64,000 nucleotides of DNA from Oscarella lobularis. Its lineage: Eukaryota; Porifera; Homoscleromorpha; Homosclerophorida; Oscarellidae. Under the pieces are notes generated by a model. That model had not been told where the DNA came from. It searched no databases and saw nothing but the letters and a program-made list of their open reading frames with translations. Made by a program: the position numbers and the translations under genes. The DNA lies in NCBI RefSeq assembly GCF_947507565.1, contig NC_089184.1, positions 2,542,001-2,606,000 on the forward strand, read 5' to 3'. This document shows, piece by piece, positions 34,625 through 45,865 of the stretch (position 1 is the first letter of the stretch; every line of letters starts with the position of its first letter).

Positions 34625-35134
34625 TTAGGGCAGCTCAAACGACTCCGGGAGAAAATCTCCTAAGAATAAAATACCGAATTATTTATTATTCTAATTACCG
34701 GCTTGCCAAAAAAATTCTCTGAGCGTTTTCTCATATAAACCAACATAGATTGCAAGTGGTCCGCTCCGGTGCATTTGAGCCACGAACTGCCAACGGAACG
34801 CCCATACGTGTCCACGTCTCGTCGCCGATGCTTCGGGCGGACTGATAGAGCCTCTTCCAACCAAGGTCGCTTCAGCGGACACGTCGTAGAGGGCGTCGTA
34901 GAGTCGATATGTTTTCTTCGTAAACTCAGACGTCCCGGATACGAAGATCCTCCCCGGATCGGTGTTCTTTCGAGCTGTACAGTCGGTTTTCGGCAAGAGA
35001 CAATTGTATATTTGTCTCTGAACAATGTGATGCGTCATTTCTTTAGGTTTTTTCGAGAAGGGGCTCCCTTTGAGGAGTCGCATATTGACGATCTTTTTGT
35101 GTCGAATCACATGTGGCTCAGAAAAAGCAGCCAT
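34625..35134 (-). CDS. Small unrecognised protein, two exons
   Basis: ATG at 35132-35134 opens MAAFSEPHVIRHKKIVNMRL. The frame runs through IFVSGTSEFTKKTYRLYDAL, ISPPEASATRRGHVWAFRW and GLYEKTLREFFWQAG. A donor (gtaatt) near 34697 and an acceptor before 34659 join it to a short last exon, GDFLPESFELP, ending in TAA at 34625-34627. It is about 160 residues, basic, and has no signal peptide or membrane helix. The clean start, splice pair and stop support a real gene. I do not recognise the family. Confidence 0.6.
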
Positions 35135-35593
35135 AGAGTATTATTACAATATTTCCACTATAATCGAAAACACGACGAATTAGATAGAAGCTCGCTCGGT
35201 CGCTGTTTTTCATGGTACATTCAAATCATTTTAATGTCGTAGTACCACGAAACAGCTAGCTTCCATAGCAATTACGGTAGAGACTAACATGGGCAGGAAA
35301 AACTACTACCTGCAGGGCGATCGAGTAACATAGAGGGAAAACTTTCTCTTCTACGTACGCCGCTACTTGCCAATACTTGGGTATAATTTGACTAGGGCGC
35401 GAGTAAGATGGAATTCTTCTATAAAGGGGAACGTTTTTAGAATGCATGACCCAATAGAGAAATTGCGTGAAATTAATACTGTAAGACTCGATCAACCCGT
35501 ATGTATTAATCGATTCGGAATCACGTGGCAGAGTCTCTGGCGAAAGGACTAACAGTTAATCTCTGAAAGAAAGAGACTGCGTATAATCCTTCT

Positions 35594-37934
35594 CTAAGAG
35601 AACGGCGGATTCGCGGGGACGGCTGCCTTATTTGGTGCAATTCCACGAAACTTCATAAATGAAACTAGCTGATCGGGCACTTCAGCAAGCACTTCGCGTG
35701 CCTAGACGAAATAATGAAAAAGAAAGAAAAGAATGCAGCGAATGTGGTATATTCACCAGAGAGAAATCCATTCCAATTCGATGACGTAATTCTTCGAAGG
35801 AAACAAACTGAACAATATCTCTCAACATTGTCTTGCCATCCGACGACTTGAGAGGAACGTCGTCTGCGTCCAATGTTTCCTTGATTTCATAAAGTATGAG
35901 TAGACAATTATGATTCGAAAGCTGTACAGTATACCATTTGACTGAAGTCGGCATCTCCAACGCCTACAATGATTATTGATAGAGCTTCATCAGACGCATC
36001 GACAATTTTATCAATTGTTTTTTCCATGTCATGAATGACACCATCCTGCGTGCAGAGATAACAATAGTGGCTACATAGCATTTAACACGTACCGTTACAA
36101 TGAGAAGAATGTTGTAAGTCTGATGCTCCTGAGTCACTGAATCAGATCGAACATAGCGCAGAGCGGCATCCAGAATGGGCGAAAACAAAGTCGGACCACT
36201 GAGATGCACATGGTCAAGCGATTGTCGATAGGCAGTCAAAATTCCCTAATGAGAAGCATGAGATCGTTTTAGTAATTATGATCTCTAATCTTAATTAATG
36301 AACCTCGACTCCGTACACTTCGGGGTTGTACGTGTTTCCAGAGAGTGGGAAGCAATGAGATACGTCTGTCCTATTGGCAGGCAGTTTGGCTCCAAAACCC
36401 CACGCTGGAAACATCTGATCCGAATCGTATTCAGCCAATATTTTGCCTATGGACGTAATCGCTTCTACATAGGCATTAGGCTATAAGTGAGCTATTAAAA
36501 TTGAGAGATGAATGCTTCGCTTGTTCTCACCGTTGGTCCATTGTAGTGAAGTGAATGCGGCAGACTAGGAACTCCATTGGAAGCCTGAAAAGTGAGGCAG
36601 CAATTCCATGATAAAAAAGAAGACCTAATAAAGAAGGGGCTTCTTACCGTAAAATCGACAGCAACCATCACGCTTAGACTGCATCCGCCTTTCAGGTAAT
36701 CAACAAACGAGTAGATAGGAGTAGGACTGACAAAAAATATTAGGTAAATATTTATTTAAATATTTATTTATCTTTTTCTCACACCTGACAGATTGAAAGA
36801 GTAGAGTGCCAGGAGGCCTCTTTTTGTTTGACGAAGAAGAAGAAGAAGAAGAGGATACAAGATTTTTTGTAAACATTCTGAAATAAAAGTATAGTGAACC
36901 ACTTGTCCTTTGACAGTGACGTCACGTATTTACTGCTGGCCCAAAAGCTCTTCAACGGAGACAAACGCTTTGCCAATGACAACAGCTGTGTCAGAGCTTC
37001 AAAAAACACAAAAATTAGCGCAATTATATCAATAAATGACGTCGTACCTTTTCCAATGTTTGCAGGTAAACTCAATTGGGCGTGCATATCCGAATTGCAC
37101 AGCTTCCACGACGGAATTTCAAAGCACGTCCAATGGGGATTGGCGCTGTTCTTGACAACTTCCGTTTTGTATACCAACACCTCAGAGCCGTCTTCATTTT
37201 TTCGTCTCAATTCCAAAAATGTGGACGACTAAACAAAAAAGAAATCATCCTATCTCTGTGATGTATAATTAGATGAGGAAGTACATTCCGCAAGAAGCGC
37301 TTCAGAGAGGAGCACTTGTTCTTCAGATTTCGTGCGGCGATATCAAATCGAATTATACTCTTGCTTTCTTTCACTTCCTCTGCAACCAAGTGAATCATGC
37401 CTCTATTCTTCTTCTGAGGATTTTCTAAAGAAGAGAGAGAGAGAGAGAGAAATAGAGAGAGAGAGAGAGAGAGAAATATTTATAGGTATACTGTAGCCTT
37501 AATTAATTAAAAGACGGCTAACTGGCTAAACGAAGTTCCTTGACCAATTCTGGTGAGGAAATGATGATGCTGGAGAGAGTCACTTCGGCTTCGCCAATCA
37601 AGTCGTGAGACGACAAATCAGTTGAACTACTGTCAACGTCATATACGACAAATTTCAACAATTGCAATTCGTCCAAATGGTAATCGACGATAAAGGTTGT
37701 CAAAAACTTAGAAAAAAATATATCGCTAATCTACGTCGAATTTTGCCTCGTTTCTTCCCCGCTTACCTGAGGATCCAACGTGTCGTTTATAACTTCCGTT
37801 CTTCCGCATTCGCTCCACGCGTCTTGACGCTTTTCGTAGAGCACACACAGTGGATCGAATTTTGTCAAAAGGTCCAGATTGACGAGTTGCGAGCATCGAA
37901 CGAATACTTCTATCTTCGAGCCGGTGCGTGACAT
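35594..37934 (-). CDS. Copine (two C2 domains plus copine-type VWA)
   Basis: The start ATG at 37932-37934 gives MSRTGSKIEVFVRCSQLVNL. The first C2 domain has KFDPLCVLYEKRQDAW and GRTEVINDTLDPQ, then DELQLLKFVVYDVDSSSTD and HDLIGEAEVTLSSII. The second C2 region has SIIRFDIAARNLKNK, VLVYKTEVVKNSANPHWTCF and IPSWKLCNSDMHAQL. The VWA half begins YSFVDYLKGGCSLSVMVAVDFTASNG, with the DxTxSNG metal-binding motif, and goes on with MFPAWGFGAKLP, FPLSGNTYNPEVYGVEG, YNILLIVTDG-like and IIIVGVGDADFSQM. It ends AVPANPPFS at stop 35594-35596. This is the full copine layout in about ten short exons. Copines are calcium-dependent membrane-binding adaptors. The exon frames appear intact. Low-complexity EEE/SSS codons lie near 36836-36852. 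Confidence 0.88.
37431..37478. repeat. (GA)n microsatellite in a copine intron
   Basis: A tract of ga repeats, briefly interrupted by aat, lies between two coding exons. Confidence 0.85.
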
Positions 37935-38699
37935 CGCCGCAAAATGAGCCAGGTGTACTGTACTCAAACGAAAGAATAGCCAGACTCTCCCCAGCCTATC
38001 CGGGGCATGTAGGTGAGTCGGTACGTTTGATGCAATTAAGTGTAATTGTTGCGACGCCCCGTACTAGGCACTTCGCCAAAAGCTTCTCCGATGAACTATT
38101 TCTGCTCCACGAACATGCAATCCTATTTCCACCATGGGGTTTCAGCACCCAACAGGATTTTGCTTGGCCCAAAGGCATTACACAAAACGTCGTATAAAGA
38201 GATCGTTCTAAGCGCTCTGTCCGGGCGAGCAGTATATACCGTTGACTATAACCGCTCTCACAAAAACAACAACAGGGTCACGATACCTGTAGCTGCGATC
38301 GACTCCGAGGCTGCCCGTCTTCCAGTACATAGAGTAGATCTACACTGTTTCACCACGTAGTGCGCACAACTGCTTGGATCGGACGTTCAGCTTACGAATC
38401 TCTACACTGGTGGCGTAGTAAGTCTGTGATTGACCTGCTATGGCAGGAAGTTAGACAATGCCCAAGGAACCAGTATGGTAAATCACGTCATCGATTTGGC
38501 ACAATGACGTAATCAAAAAACATGTTTCCGCATACGTGAAAACATAAATCTTCCTGATGTGATGTCATAGGGTCAAAGACGCTTGAAACGTCTGGATATC
38601 GATGCATACTCTGTACGACCAATGGAAAATGAATAGAAAAGTCTTTGACGTTTCCTAACAGGAGCCAAATAGAGCAGAACCTTTTGAAGCGACGGCAAG

Positions 38700-38897
38700 T
38701 GTAGTGATTGCGATCTCTAGTAACGTGCGTTGCATGTTATATACCCTACCCCCTATATATATGTGAGTGTGTGACAGAGAATAAACCAGTCTCCGTGTGG
38801 TGAACCCTTGGTCAGCCCATAGCATCCTAGCCTGCGTGCCCACTGCTGGTGCCGTGCGTAAGGGCAGTACACACTCGAATAACCCGGGGGCGTAACA
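38700..38897 (+). repeat. 5' LTR of Ty3/gypsy element 1
   Basis: It contains tatatata-like promoter sequence (ccctatatatatgtg) and agaataaacc, which fits a polyadenylation signal. It is followed at once by agtggtggagaatccggg, the expected place of the primer-binding site. Confidence 0.9.
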
Positions 38898-39370
38898 AGT
38901 GGTGGAGAATCCGGGTATAGGCATACAGCTCGAGGCCTGGTCCTCGACGTGCCTTATAAAAAGAGTGTGTGCGCGCGCCGGTACCGGAGTGGAAGTAAAG
39001 ATCCCGTCGGGACGTCTGGCCAACGTTCTACGTGCCGGGATCGCTCGAATTACTGAGGACGGCCCGTGTCGAGGACACCGTAGCGGGGTCGGTGGGAGTT
39101 CGATCCTCCCCATATGCCAGTCAGAGCCGAAGACACCTCCGCTGTAGGGGGTGTGTGAAAAGAATTTGTTTGTCCGACTCTGGGCAGGTGCTAGGGGCTG
39201 TCTACGTGGGGTTCACACGCGATCGGAGAAGCTGCGTCTGGTAGGCGGAGACCGAATACAAAGGAGACCAGATAAGTGGACGTGTGTGTGGTTGAGAGAG
39301 TCTATAACACGCGCCTGTCCTAGACGCTAGGTTCATTAGACGACGAGACGCTACTTGGGGAGAACGATTT

Positions 39371-40627
39371 ATGCAACGAAGGAAAAAACGAGCTGCAGCC
39401 AACCCGCCGCCTAGGGGACAGCAGCAACAACAGCCACCACCACCGCCGCAGCCCCAGGTACAGCCGCAGCAACAACAGCTACCTCCGCAACTCGCACGCC
39501 CCTCGGCAATTTATCGTGAGATTCAAACGTTCTACGGAGGCGCCGCCGATGAGGTCGACTCGTGGTTCCTGCATCTCGAGGATCTAGCGGCGCTCCAACA
39601 ATTGGATGAAGCGACGAAGCTACGCGAGGCCGTTGCAGCGTTGGGCCCTGGGGTGAGGCGCGAATACGCGGCATTCGAAGTAATAACGCGCCCCGCACGC
39701 GTCGGATGGGCGGAGTTCGAGCGATATATGAGGACGACCTACGGACCAAAGCGACCCGTCGAATTCTGGACGACGCGCTTGATGAACATCAAGCAGGCGA
39801 CACAAGAGGCGATGAAGGACTATATTTCTCGCTTCCGACTCATGTCGACAAGTCTCGTTCAAGCCGAACAAGCTGACGGAGACGGCGGGCGTGTTTCTCA
39901 GCGCATGTTGATTGTATGGTTCAAGCATGGACTACGACCCGAATTCCAGCCTGACTTGATACGCGCGGAGCCAATTGCCACACTAACCGATGCATATTAG
40001 GCCGCGGAGAAAGCCGAAGTCGTCTGGAAAGCCCTTCTCAAGAGACCGCACCCGCTGGGAGAGGTTTACGCCTCCCATCCCGCAGCGATAGCCATGACGA
40101 CGCCCCAGAACGAGAGACATCGTGAGACCGGAAGGACAGATGAAGAGACTAATCAACTTGGAATGGCGGCGCAGGTAAAGCAACTCTCTGCCGAAGTACA
40201 GCGCCTTTCCAAAATCGTTCAAGAGAACAAGCGACTGTCTTTGGCGACGAGCGAAGTGCAGCAAAGTCTCTCAAAGAGGTGGCGACGTGATGACACCTCT
40301 TATCAACGGCCACGCCCTATGGAACAGTCGGCTTACTTTCCGGGAAACTGCAGAAACTGCGGACGCTGGGGTCACAAAGCAGTGCATTGCCGGAGAGCGT
40401 CGAATTATCCCAGCGCGAGACAACCATTCTCCGGAAGAACTCCTTCAACGGGACCGCCCTCTGCGCGACCGCCCCTCACTGGTGGAAACCAAGAAACCCT
40501 CGCCAACACGACCCGGCCTGGAGTCAATGCCGTGCAGGCTAAGAATGATAACCCTTTTGCCGAATTTGGCCGCTCTGACTTACCAACGTATCGTGTGCGA
40601 ATAGAAGGTGCGCCGCCGGTTACTTGA
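39371..40627 (+). pseudogene. Gag polyprotein of Ty3/gypsy element 1 (one in-frame stop)
   Basis: ATG at 39371 opens a Gln/Pro-rich N-terminus, followed by a capsid-like retrotransposon-gag region (VDSWFLHLEDLAALQQLDEA, WTTRLMNIKQATQEAMKDY). TAG at 39998-40000 interrupts the frame, which stays open beyond it. A CCHC zinc knuckle (CRNCGRWGHKAVHC, about 40349) precedes the end. TGA at 40625-40627 stands between this frame and the protease, directly before the LFDTGA active site. The element cannot make a complete Gag as it stands. Confidence 0.8.
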
Positions 40628-41263
40628 TTATTTGACACCGGGGCAAAGGTGTCACTGATGTCCGGCGACTTCGTCCGTCAGCTAAGCGTTCAAATGGAAG
40701 AAGCAGGCAAGGAACTACGACTCAGAGCCGCACCAACGCTCGCCTTGTACGCAGCCGATGGAAATGCCTTGATCATTGCCGGCTGCGTGGAGGTGACGAT
40801 GCGCGTCGGCAAAATGAGCACGCAACAGCTCTTCGTCGTCACCGACGGACTGCTTTTCTCCGTTCTGCTCGGATGCGATTTTATGTGGCGAACTGGGGCA
40901 GATATTAGTTTCAAAGGAGGAACTGTGACGTTGACCGATGCGCAAGGAAAAGCTCACACGGCGCCGTTGTTCAGCGCCTTCTCGACCGAACCGGAGACGG
41001 AGAGCGTTAACAAAGGACAAACCGTAGGAAGAGTGTTGGCCGTAACTTCGTTGGGACGAACGCCAGCGATAACCGACGGGGTTGAGCCAGACCAAAGAGC
41101 AAGAGGGAGCGGTTCGAACGCCGAAGCCTGGAAGCCGAGCGAGAAGGTCGCTATCTCACCAGCACTGAATGAGCGCCAGACGGAACAGGTCAAAGAGCTG
41201 ATAGACCGTTATTCCGATACCTTTCCTCGGGTCCCCACGACATGGGAAGAATGGCGGCGGTGA
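40628..41263 (+). pseudogene. Aspartic protease region of Ty3/gypsy element 1
   Basis: The active-site motif DTGA lies at the start, followed by KVSLMSGDFVRQL and VLLGCDFMWRTGADI, as in retropepsins. The frame runs into a stop after FPRVPTTWEEWRR. The RT frame overlaps it by about 20 bases in another register. That is either a programmed shift or, more likely here, a lesion. Confidence 0.7.
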
Positions 41264-44127
41264 CGCATGAAATCGATACTGGAGACCACCCACCTGTTAA
41301 TCAACAGCCGTATCGGATGGCCCCTGACAAACGAGATGAGGCGGATCGGCAGATCCAAAGCATGCTGGATAACGGGGTGATATGCGAGTCGAAGTCCCCG
41401 TGGGCCAGTCCGGTGGTGATGCGAGATAAGAAGGACAACACCAAACGTTTTTGCTGTAACTATCAAGCGCTGAACGAAATTACGAAGAAGGACCGCTATC
41501 CGCTGCCCCGAGTGGATGATTGTCTCGATGAATTGGCTGGCAGTTACTATTACACCTGTCTAGACATGGCGACGGGATTTTGGCAGATCAAAGTCAGGGA
41601 ACGCGATCGGGAGAAGACTGCCTTCATTTCACCTTCGGGTCTTTTTGAATTTCAAGTGATGCCCTTCGGCCTCTGCAATGCACCGTCTACATTTCAGCGG
41701 GCCATGGATCACGTGCTAGCTGGCCTGAAGTGGCGTACTTGCATTGTGTACGTCGACGACATATTAGTCTTCTCCGCGACGTTTGAGGGACACCTGAAGG
41801 ACTTGGCTGAGGTCCTGGAGCGATGCCGTCAACATAATCTGAAGTTGAAGCCTGCGAAGTGCATAATCGCTAGCGAAGAGCTGAAATATCTGGGTTATGT
41901 CGTCAAGCGTGGCGGACTCACTGTTGACCCGGACAAGGTCCGAGCCTTACGCGATTTAGCCCCGCCGACGAATAGGACTCTATTGAAGTCTTTTCTGGGA
42001 CTAACCTCCTACTACCGACGATTTATACGAGCGTATGCAGAAGCGACAGAACCACTGTACCGTCTGTTGCGTGGGAAACCTGAGACCTTCGTCTGGGCAA
42101 CCGAACAACAGGAATCCTTTGAGAAGATTAAGACCGCTCTCACGACAGCTCCACTATTGGTGCATCCAGATTGGACCAAGCCATTCAAGCTGCAAACGGA
42201 CGCATCTGATTACGCTATAGGTGCTGTTCTGTCGCAAGAAGATGACGAGGCACGCGAGCGAGTAGTGAGCTATGCAAGTCGACAACTAACGGCGGAAAAA
42301 AGGAAATACGACACGCGCGAGAAAGAACTTCTGGCCGTGGTATGGGGTTGTGAAACTCACGCTAAATACCTGGGCCAGCGACCGTTCGTTATTGAAACCG
42401 ACCATGCCAACCTGAAATGGCTAATGAAAAGGGATCCGCCCCGCGGAAGATTGGCCCGTTGGGTCCTGCGATTGCAGGCTTTTGACATGCAAATCAAGCA
42501 CCGTCCCGGTCGAGATAATGGGAACGCCGACGCTCTATCACGTCTCCCGCGAGTGGCGCCTTCGACCGAGAAAGAACCCATTCCTGTTCTCCCCGTGACG
42601 GCTCGCGCGCCTTTCAAGGTGCCCGGCGTCGACGATCTCAGGAGAGCCCAGGAACAAGACCCTGAGATACGCGCAACCATAGATTTCTTGCAATCTCCAA
42701 CTGGTCAGGAGGCACCACCAACTGCGCGCCAAATGCTGCGAGATACCGGGGAGATAAAGATGCACTCAACCAGCGGTCTCCTAATACACTCGACGGTGAC
42801 GAATGGGCGACGTCTGGAAGTCCCAATACTTCCCGCTGCGCTCAGGAACGACGTTCTAGGAGCACTGCACACGGTTCCGATGGCAGCCCATTTGGGGGTG
42901 AAGAAAACCCTCAACAAAGTCCGTACGCAGTACTATTGGAAAGGAATGACGACCGATGTGAAACAGTTCGTACGAACTTGTGAGGCATGTCAAAGAAGGA
43001 AGACGGTGCAACCGACGACATCTGGAGAACTTCAACAGTTCAGCGCTACGCAACCTTTCGAAGTGGTTGGAGTTGACTTGCTGGGACCGCTGCCAAGCAC
43101 GACCAGAGGTCACACCTACATAGTGGTGATGGTCGACCGATTCACCCGCTGGGTCGAGTTGGTACCCGTGGGAGACATCACCGCCGCTACAGTCGCCAAG
43201 GCGGTTGTCGATCAATTGATTCTTCGCCACGGCTGTCCACAACGACTGCTATCTGACCGAGGCTCCCAATTCCGATCCAAGCTGATGAGACAGTTGTGTC
43301 TACGATTGGGCATTGATAAAATATATACCAGTGCTTATCACCCGCAAACGAATGGCCAGGTGGAGAGATTTAACCGAGTCATCACGGCGGCACTCTCAGC
43401 TTATGTCAGCGAGCGACAGGATGACTGGGACGACTACATTGAAGCGATTGCATTCGCCTATCGAACCAGTATCGTCGACGCTATTGGAAACACCCCTTTC
43501 TACTTGGTTTACGGCCGAGACCCGCTACTGCCAACGAGTGCCTTCGCCGCTTCCGACCGAGACGTGGAGATGGATGCTTACCGTTATGGATTGGCGCTCA
43601 CTGAGAGATTGCGGGAGGCACACCGACTAGCCAGAGGCGTACAGGCCAGGACTGACATCAACAGGAAGCGAACTTACGATGCGACTCACCAGCACGTTGA
43701 ATTCGATATTGGATCTCTCGTATTAGTCCGTGATCAGACTTGCAAAATTGGATTGAGCCCGAAATTGAAGTCGAAGTACGCTGGACCGTATCGGGTGATC
43801 GAGAAAATGTCCCCCGTAACCTATCGAGTACACCACATAGAGAAAGCTATGAAAACCATTGTCCATGTACAACGCATGGTACCTTATCACCAGAGGGAAG
43901 CTGACAAGACCGAAAGCGACAGCGGAGAGTCGGACGATAGCGACGAGGATGAGAACGACTCCGACGAAGAGGGTCGACGCGTGATGGAGACCCCAGTAAG
44001 CCGGTACGTGAGAGTTGACAAATCGTACGTGCCTCAGGCGAGAGAAAGGGTCGTCACAGCGCCAACCGAGGTACGTAGAGTCATTCAGGTGTTTTCGGAC
44101 AGCCTGAATATCGGACAAGCGTACTGA
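41242..44127 (+). CDS. Pol polyprotein (RT, RNase H, integrase) of Ty3/gypsy element 1
   Basis: The frame is open for 961 codons. RT blocks include SPWASPVVMRDKKDN, the LDMATGFWQI block, FGLCNAPSTFQRAMD and YVDD at about residue 170. RNase H follows with LQTDASDYAIGAVLS and ETDHANLKWL. The integrase has its HHCC finger (CEACQRRK, about residue 580) and the D,D(35)E core (GVDLLGPLP, LLSDRGSQF, NGQVERFNR at about 610, 670 and 707). An acidic Ser/Asp/Glu stretch precedes the C-terminus. No natural ATG is evident at the 5' edge, because the frame continues from the protease. The last ~17 codons lie inside the left arm of the foldback at 44078, so the original C-terminus has probably been replaced. 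Confidence 0.88.
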   Translation: MGRMAAVTHEIDTGDHPPVNQQPYRMAPDKRDEADRQIQSMLDNGVICESKSPWASPVVMRDKKDNTKRFCCNYQALNEITKKDRYPLPRVDDCLDELAGSYYYTCLDMATGFWQIKVRERDREKTAFISPSGLFEFQVMPFGLCNAPSTFQRAMDHVLAGLKWRTCIVYVDDILVFSATFEGHLKDLAEVLERCRQHNLKLKPAKCIIASEELKYLGYVVKRGGLTVDPDKVRALRDLAPPTNRTLLKSFLGLTSYYRRFIRAYAEATEPLYRLLRGKPETFVWATEQQESFEKIKTALTTAPLLVHPDWTKPFKLQTDASDYAIGAVLSQEDDEARERVVSYASRQLTAEKRKYDTREKELLAVVWGCETHAKYLGQRPFVIETDHANLKWLMKRDPPRGRLARWVLRLQAFDMQIKHRPGRDNGNADALSRLPRVAPSTEKEPIPVLPVTARAPFKVPGVDDLRRAQEQDPEIRATIDFLQSPTGQEAPPTARQMLRDTGEIKMHSTSGLLIHSTVTNGRRLEVPILPAALRNDVLGALHTVPMAAHLGVKKTLNKVRTQYYWKGMTTDVKQFVRTCEACQRRKTVQPTTSGELQQFSATQPFEVVGVDLLGPLPSTTRGHTYIVVMVDRFTRWVELVPVGDITAATVAKAVVDQLILRHGCPQRLLSDRGSQFRSKLMRQLCLRLGIDKIYTSAYHPQTNGQVERFNRVITAALSAYVSERQDDWDDYIEAIAFAYRTSIVDAIGNTPFYLVYGRDPLLPTSAFAASDRDVEMDAYRYGLALTERLREAHRLARGVQARTDINRKRTYDATHQHVEFDIGSLVLVRDQTCKIGLSPKLKSKYAGPYRVIEKMSPVTYRVHHIEKAMKTIVHVQRMVPYHQREADKTESDSGESDDSDEDENDSDEEGRRVMETPVSRYVRVDKSYVPQARERVVTAPTEVRRVIQVFSDSLNIGQAY

Positions 44128-45485
44128 GCCCCTGGTGCAACGAACCCCAACCCCTTTTACCTGCGTTGCAACCTTGCTTGATGAGAAACAACCAGACAAA
44201 ATTGCAGAGCTATTCGTCACACGCACGCTACAGGAGGCGTCATTTTGTATCCCCGGACACTGACATGTGAAATCGGACAGCATCAGGTAAAGCGGACAGG
44301 CCTTCTAGCGGCTATTCTCTTGCACCATTATAGCACTTATTATATACCGTTCGAAAGCGCTTTTCTTGCTCTTTCATGGGGTGCAAACGGTTTTGCTAAA
44401 AAAGCAATTGCCTCTGAATTACGATTTTTTGAAAAAAGTCAGTTTTTCGCCTATTTTTGAAACTTTTTCTAAGGTTGTAACTCAAAGTTTGCACCATGAA
44501 ACAATGCCATTGCTAAGTTTAAACATAGAAAAAGTGACTTTTTAATTTTACGTAACTACTCTTAGGCGGCCGTTTTGAACGGGTTCGATTATCTTAGAAA
44601 AGCTTTCCAGCCAATACTTCTTGCCTATTTAACATCTTTTAAAGCCTGTTTCGACGGAATGAAGCTGACAACAAGCTTCGTGGCCGCTTGCTTCGTGCTG
44701 CGCTAAACAGTTTCTTCGTTGAAAGTCAGAACCACATTCGAAATGAAAGAATCCAGTTTCACAAAAGCAGCGTCGTTATCTTCTCCACCTAGTCGACAAT
44801 TTTTCGTCCAATTGTTGCTTTCACCACTCGATCGCCGAAAAAACAGCCAAAGCCCACGCCAGTTCCATAAAAGCACGCGGCAAGCTGTGACTGTCAGCTC
44901 GATTCGGTCGAAACAGGCTTTAAAAGATGTTAAATAGGCAAGAAGTATTGGCTGGAAAGCTTTTCTAAGATAATCGAACCCGTTCAAAACGGCCGCCTAA
45001 GAGTAGTCACGTAAAATTAAAAAGTCACTTTTTTCTATGTTTAAACTTAGCAATGGCATTGTTTCATGGTGCAAACTTTGAGTTACAACCTTAGAAAAAG
45101 TTTCAAAAATAGGCGAAAAACTGACTTTTTTCAAAAAATCGTAATTCAGAGGCAATTGCTTTTTTAGCAAAACCGTTTGCACCCCGTGAAAGAGCAAGAA
45201 AAGCGCTTTCGAACGGTATATAATAAGTGCTATAATGGTGCAAGAGAATAGCCGCTAGAAGGCCTGTCCGCTTTACCTGATGCTGTCCGATTTCACATGT
45301 CAGTGTCCGGGGATACAAAATGACGCCTCCTGTAGCGTGCGTGTGACGAATAGCTCTGCAATTTTGTCTGGTTGTTTCTCATCAAGCAAGGTTGCAACGC
45401 AGGTAAAAGGGGTTGGGGTTCGTTGCACCAGGGGCTCAGTACGCTTGTCCGATATTCAGGCTGTCCGAAAACACCTGAATGACTC
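44078..45485. mobile_element. Foldback element inserted in the pol tail of Ty3/gypsy element 1
   Basis: Two ~600-bp inverted arms start gagtcattcaggtgttttcg and surround a ~190-bp loop (about 44690-44880). TA lies next to each end (44076-44077 and 45486-45487). Each arm carries about five cggaca motifs. Removing the insert down to one TA leaves an open reading frame, in keeping with insertion into pol. The arms have no genes. An alternative is inverted duplication during reverse transcription. Confidence 0.75.
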
Positions 45486-45667
45486 TAGTCGATGCGTAAC
45501 AGCGGGGAGGCGTCCGCTTCGATATCGCGACGATTGACCGCGTTACGGAACCTGAGAGTACTGCGTTGAGTACGTCGTTAGTTAAGGAACGAACCCTTTT
45601 GTTGTCTTTGTGTTGAGTTGAGTTTCCCTATGGCCTGGGGACAGGCCATCTTTTGGAAGGGGGCGAG

Positions 45668-45865
45668 TGTAGTGATTGCGATCTCTAGTAACGTGCGTTG
45701 CATGTTATATACCCTACCCCCTATATATATGTGAGTGTATGAAAGAGAATAAACCAGTCTCCGTGTGGTGAACCCTTGGTCAGCCCATAGCATCCTAGCC
45801 TGCGTGCCCACTGCTGGTGCCGTGCGTAAGGGCAGTACACACTCGAATAACCCGGGGGCGTAACA
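45668..45865 (+). repeat. 3' LTR of Ty3/gypsy element 1
   Basis: It is nearly identical to 38700-38897. It is preceded by a purine-rich tract and followed by the caag target duplication at 45866-45869. Confidence 0.9.

Larger units (their letters stand above)
38700..45865 (+). mobile_element. Ty3/gypsy LTR retrotransposon, complete but with broken ORFs
   Basis: 198-bp LTRs at 38700-38897 and 45668-45865 start tgtagtgattg and end gcgtaaca. They differ at only a few positions (for example gtgtgacagag and gtatgaaagag), so the insertion is fairly recent. The 4-bp duplication caag flanks both ends. A purine-rich tract (ggaagggggcgag) precedes the right LTR. The gag, protease, RT, RNase H and integrase order is that of the Ty3/gypsy group. 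Confidence 0.9.

Noticed and set aside
39050-39115. tRNA-like T-arm (gtgggagttcgatcctccc)
   Set aside because: The T-arm looks good, but no D-arm, anticodon stem or matching acceptor stem lies at the right distance. It is in the retrotransposon leader.
43723-44283. 186-codon minus-strand ORF over the pol end
   Set aside because: It is a shadow of pol and the foldback arm. Its copy at 45280-45537 exists only because of the palindrome.
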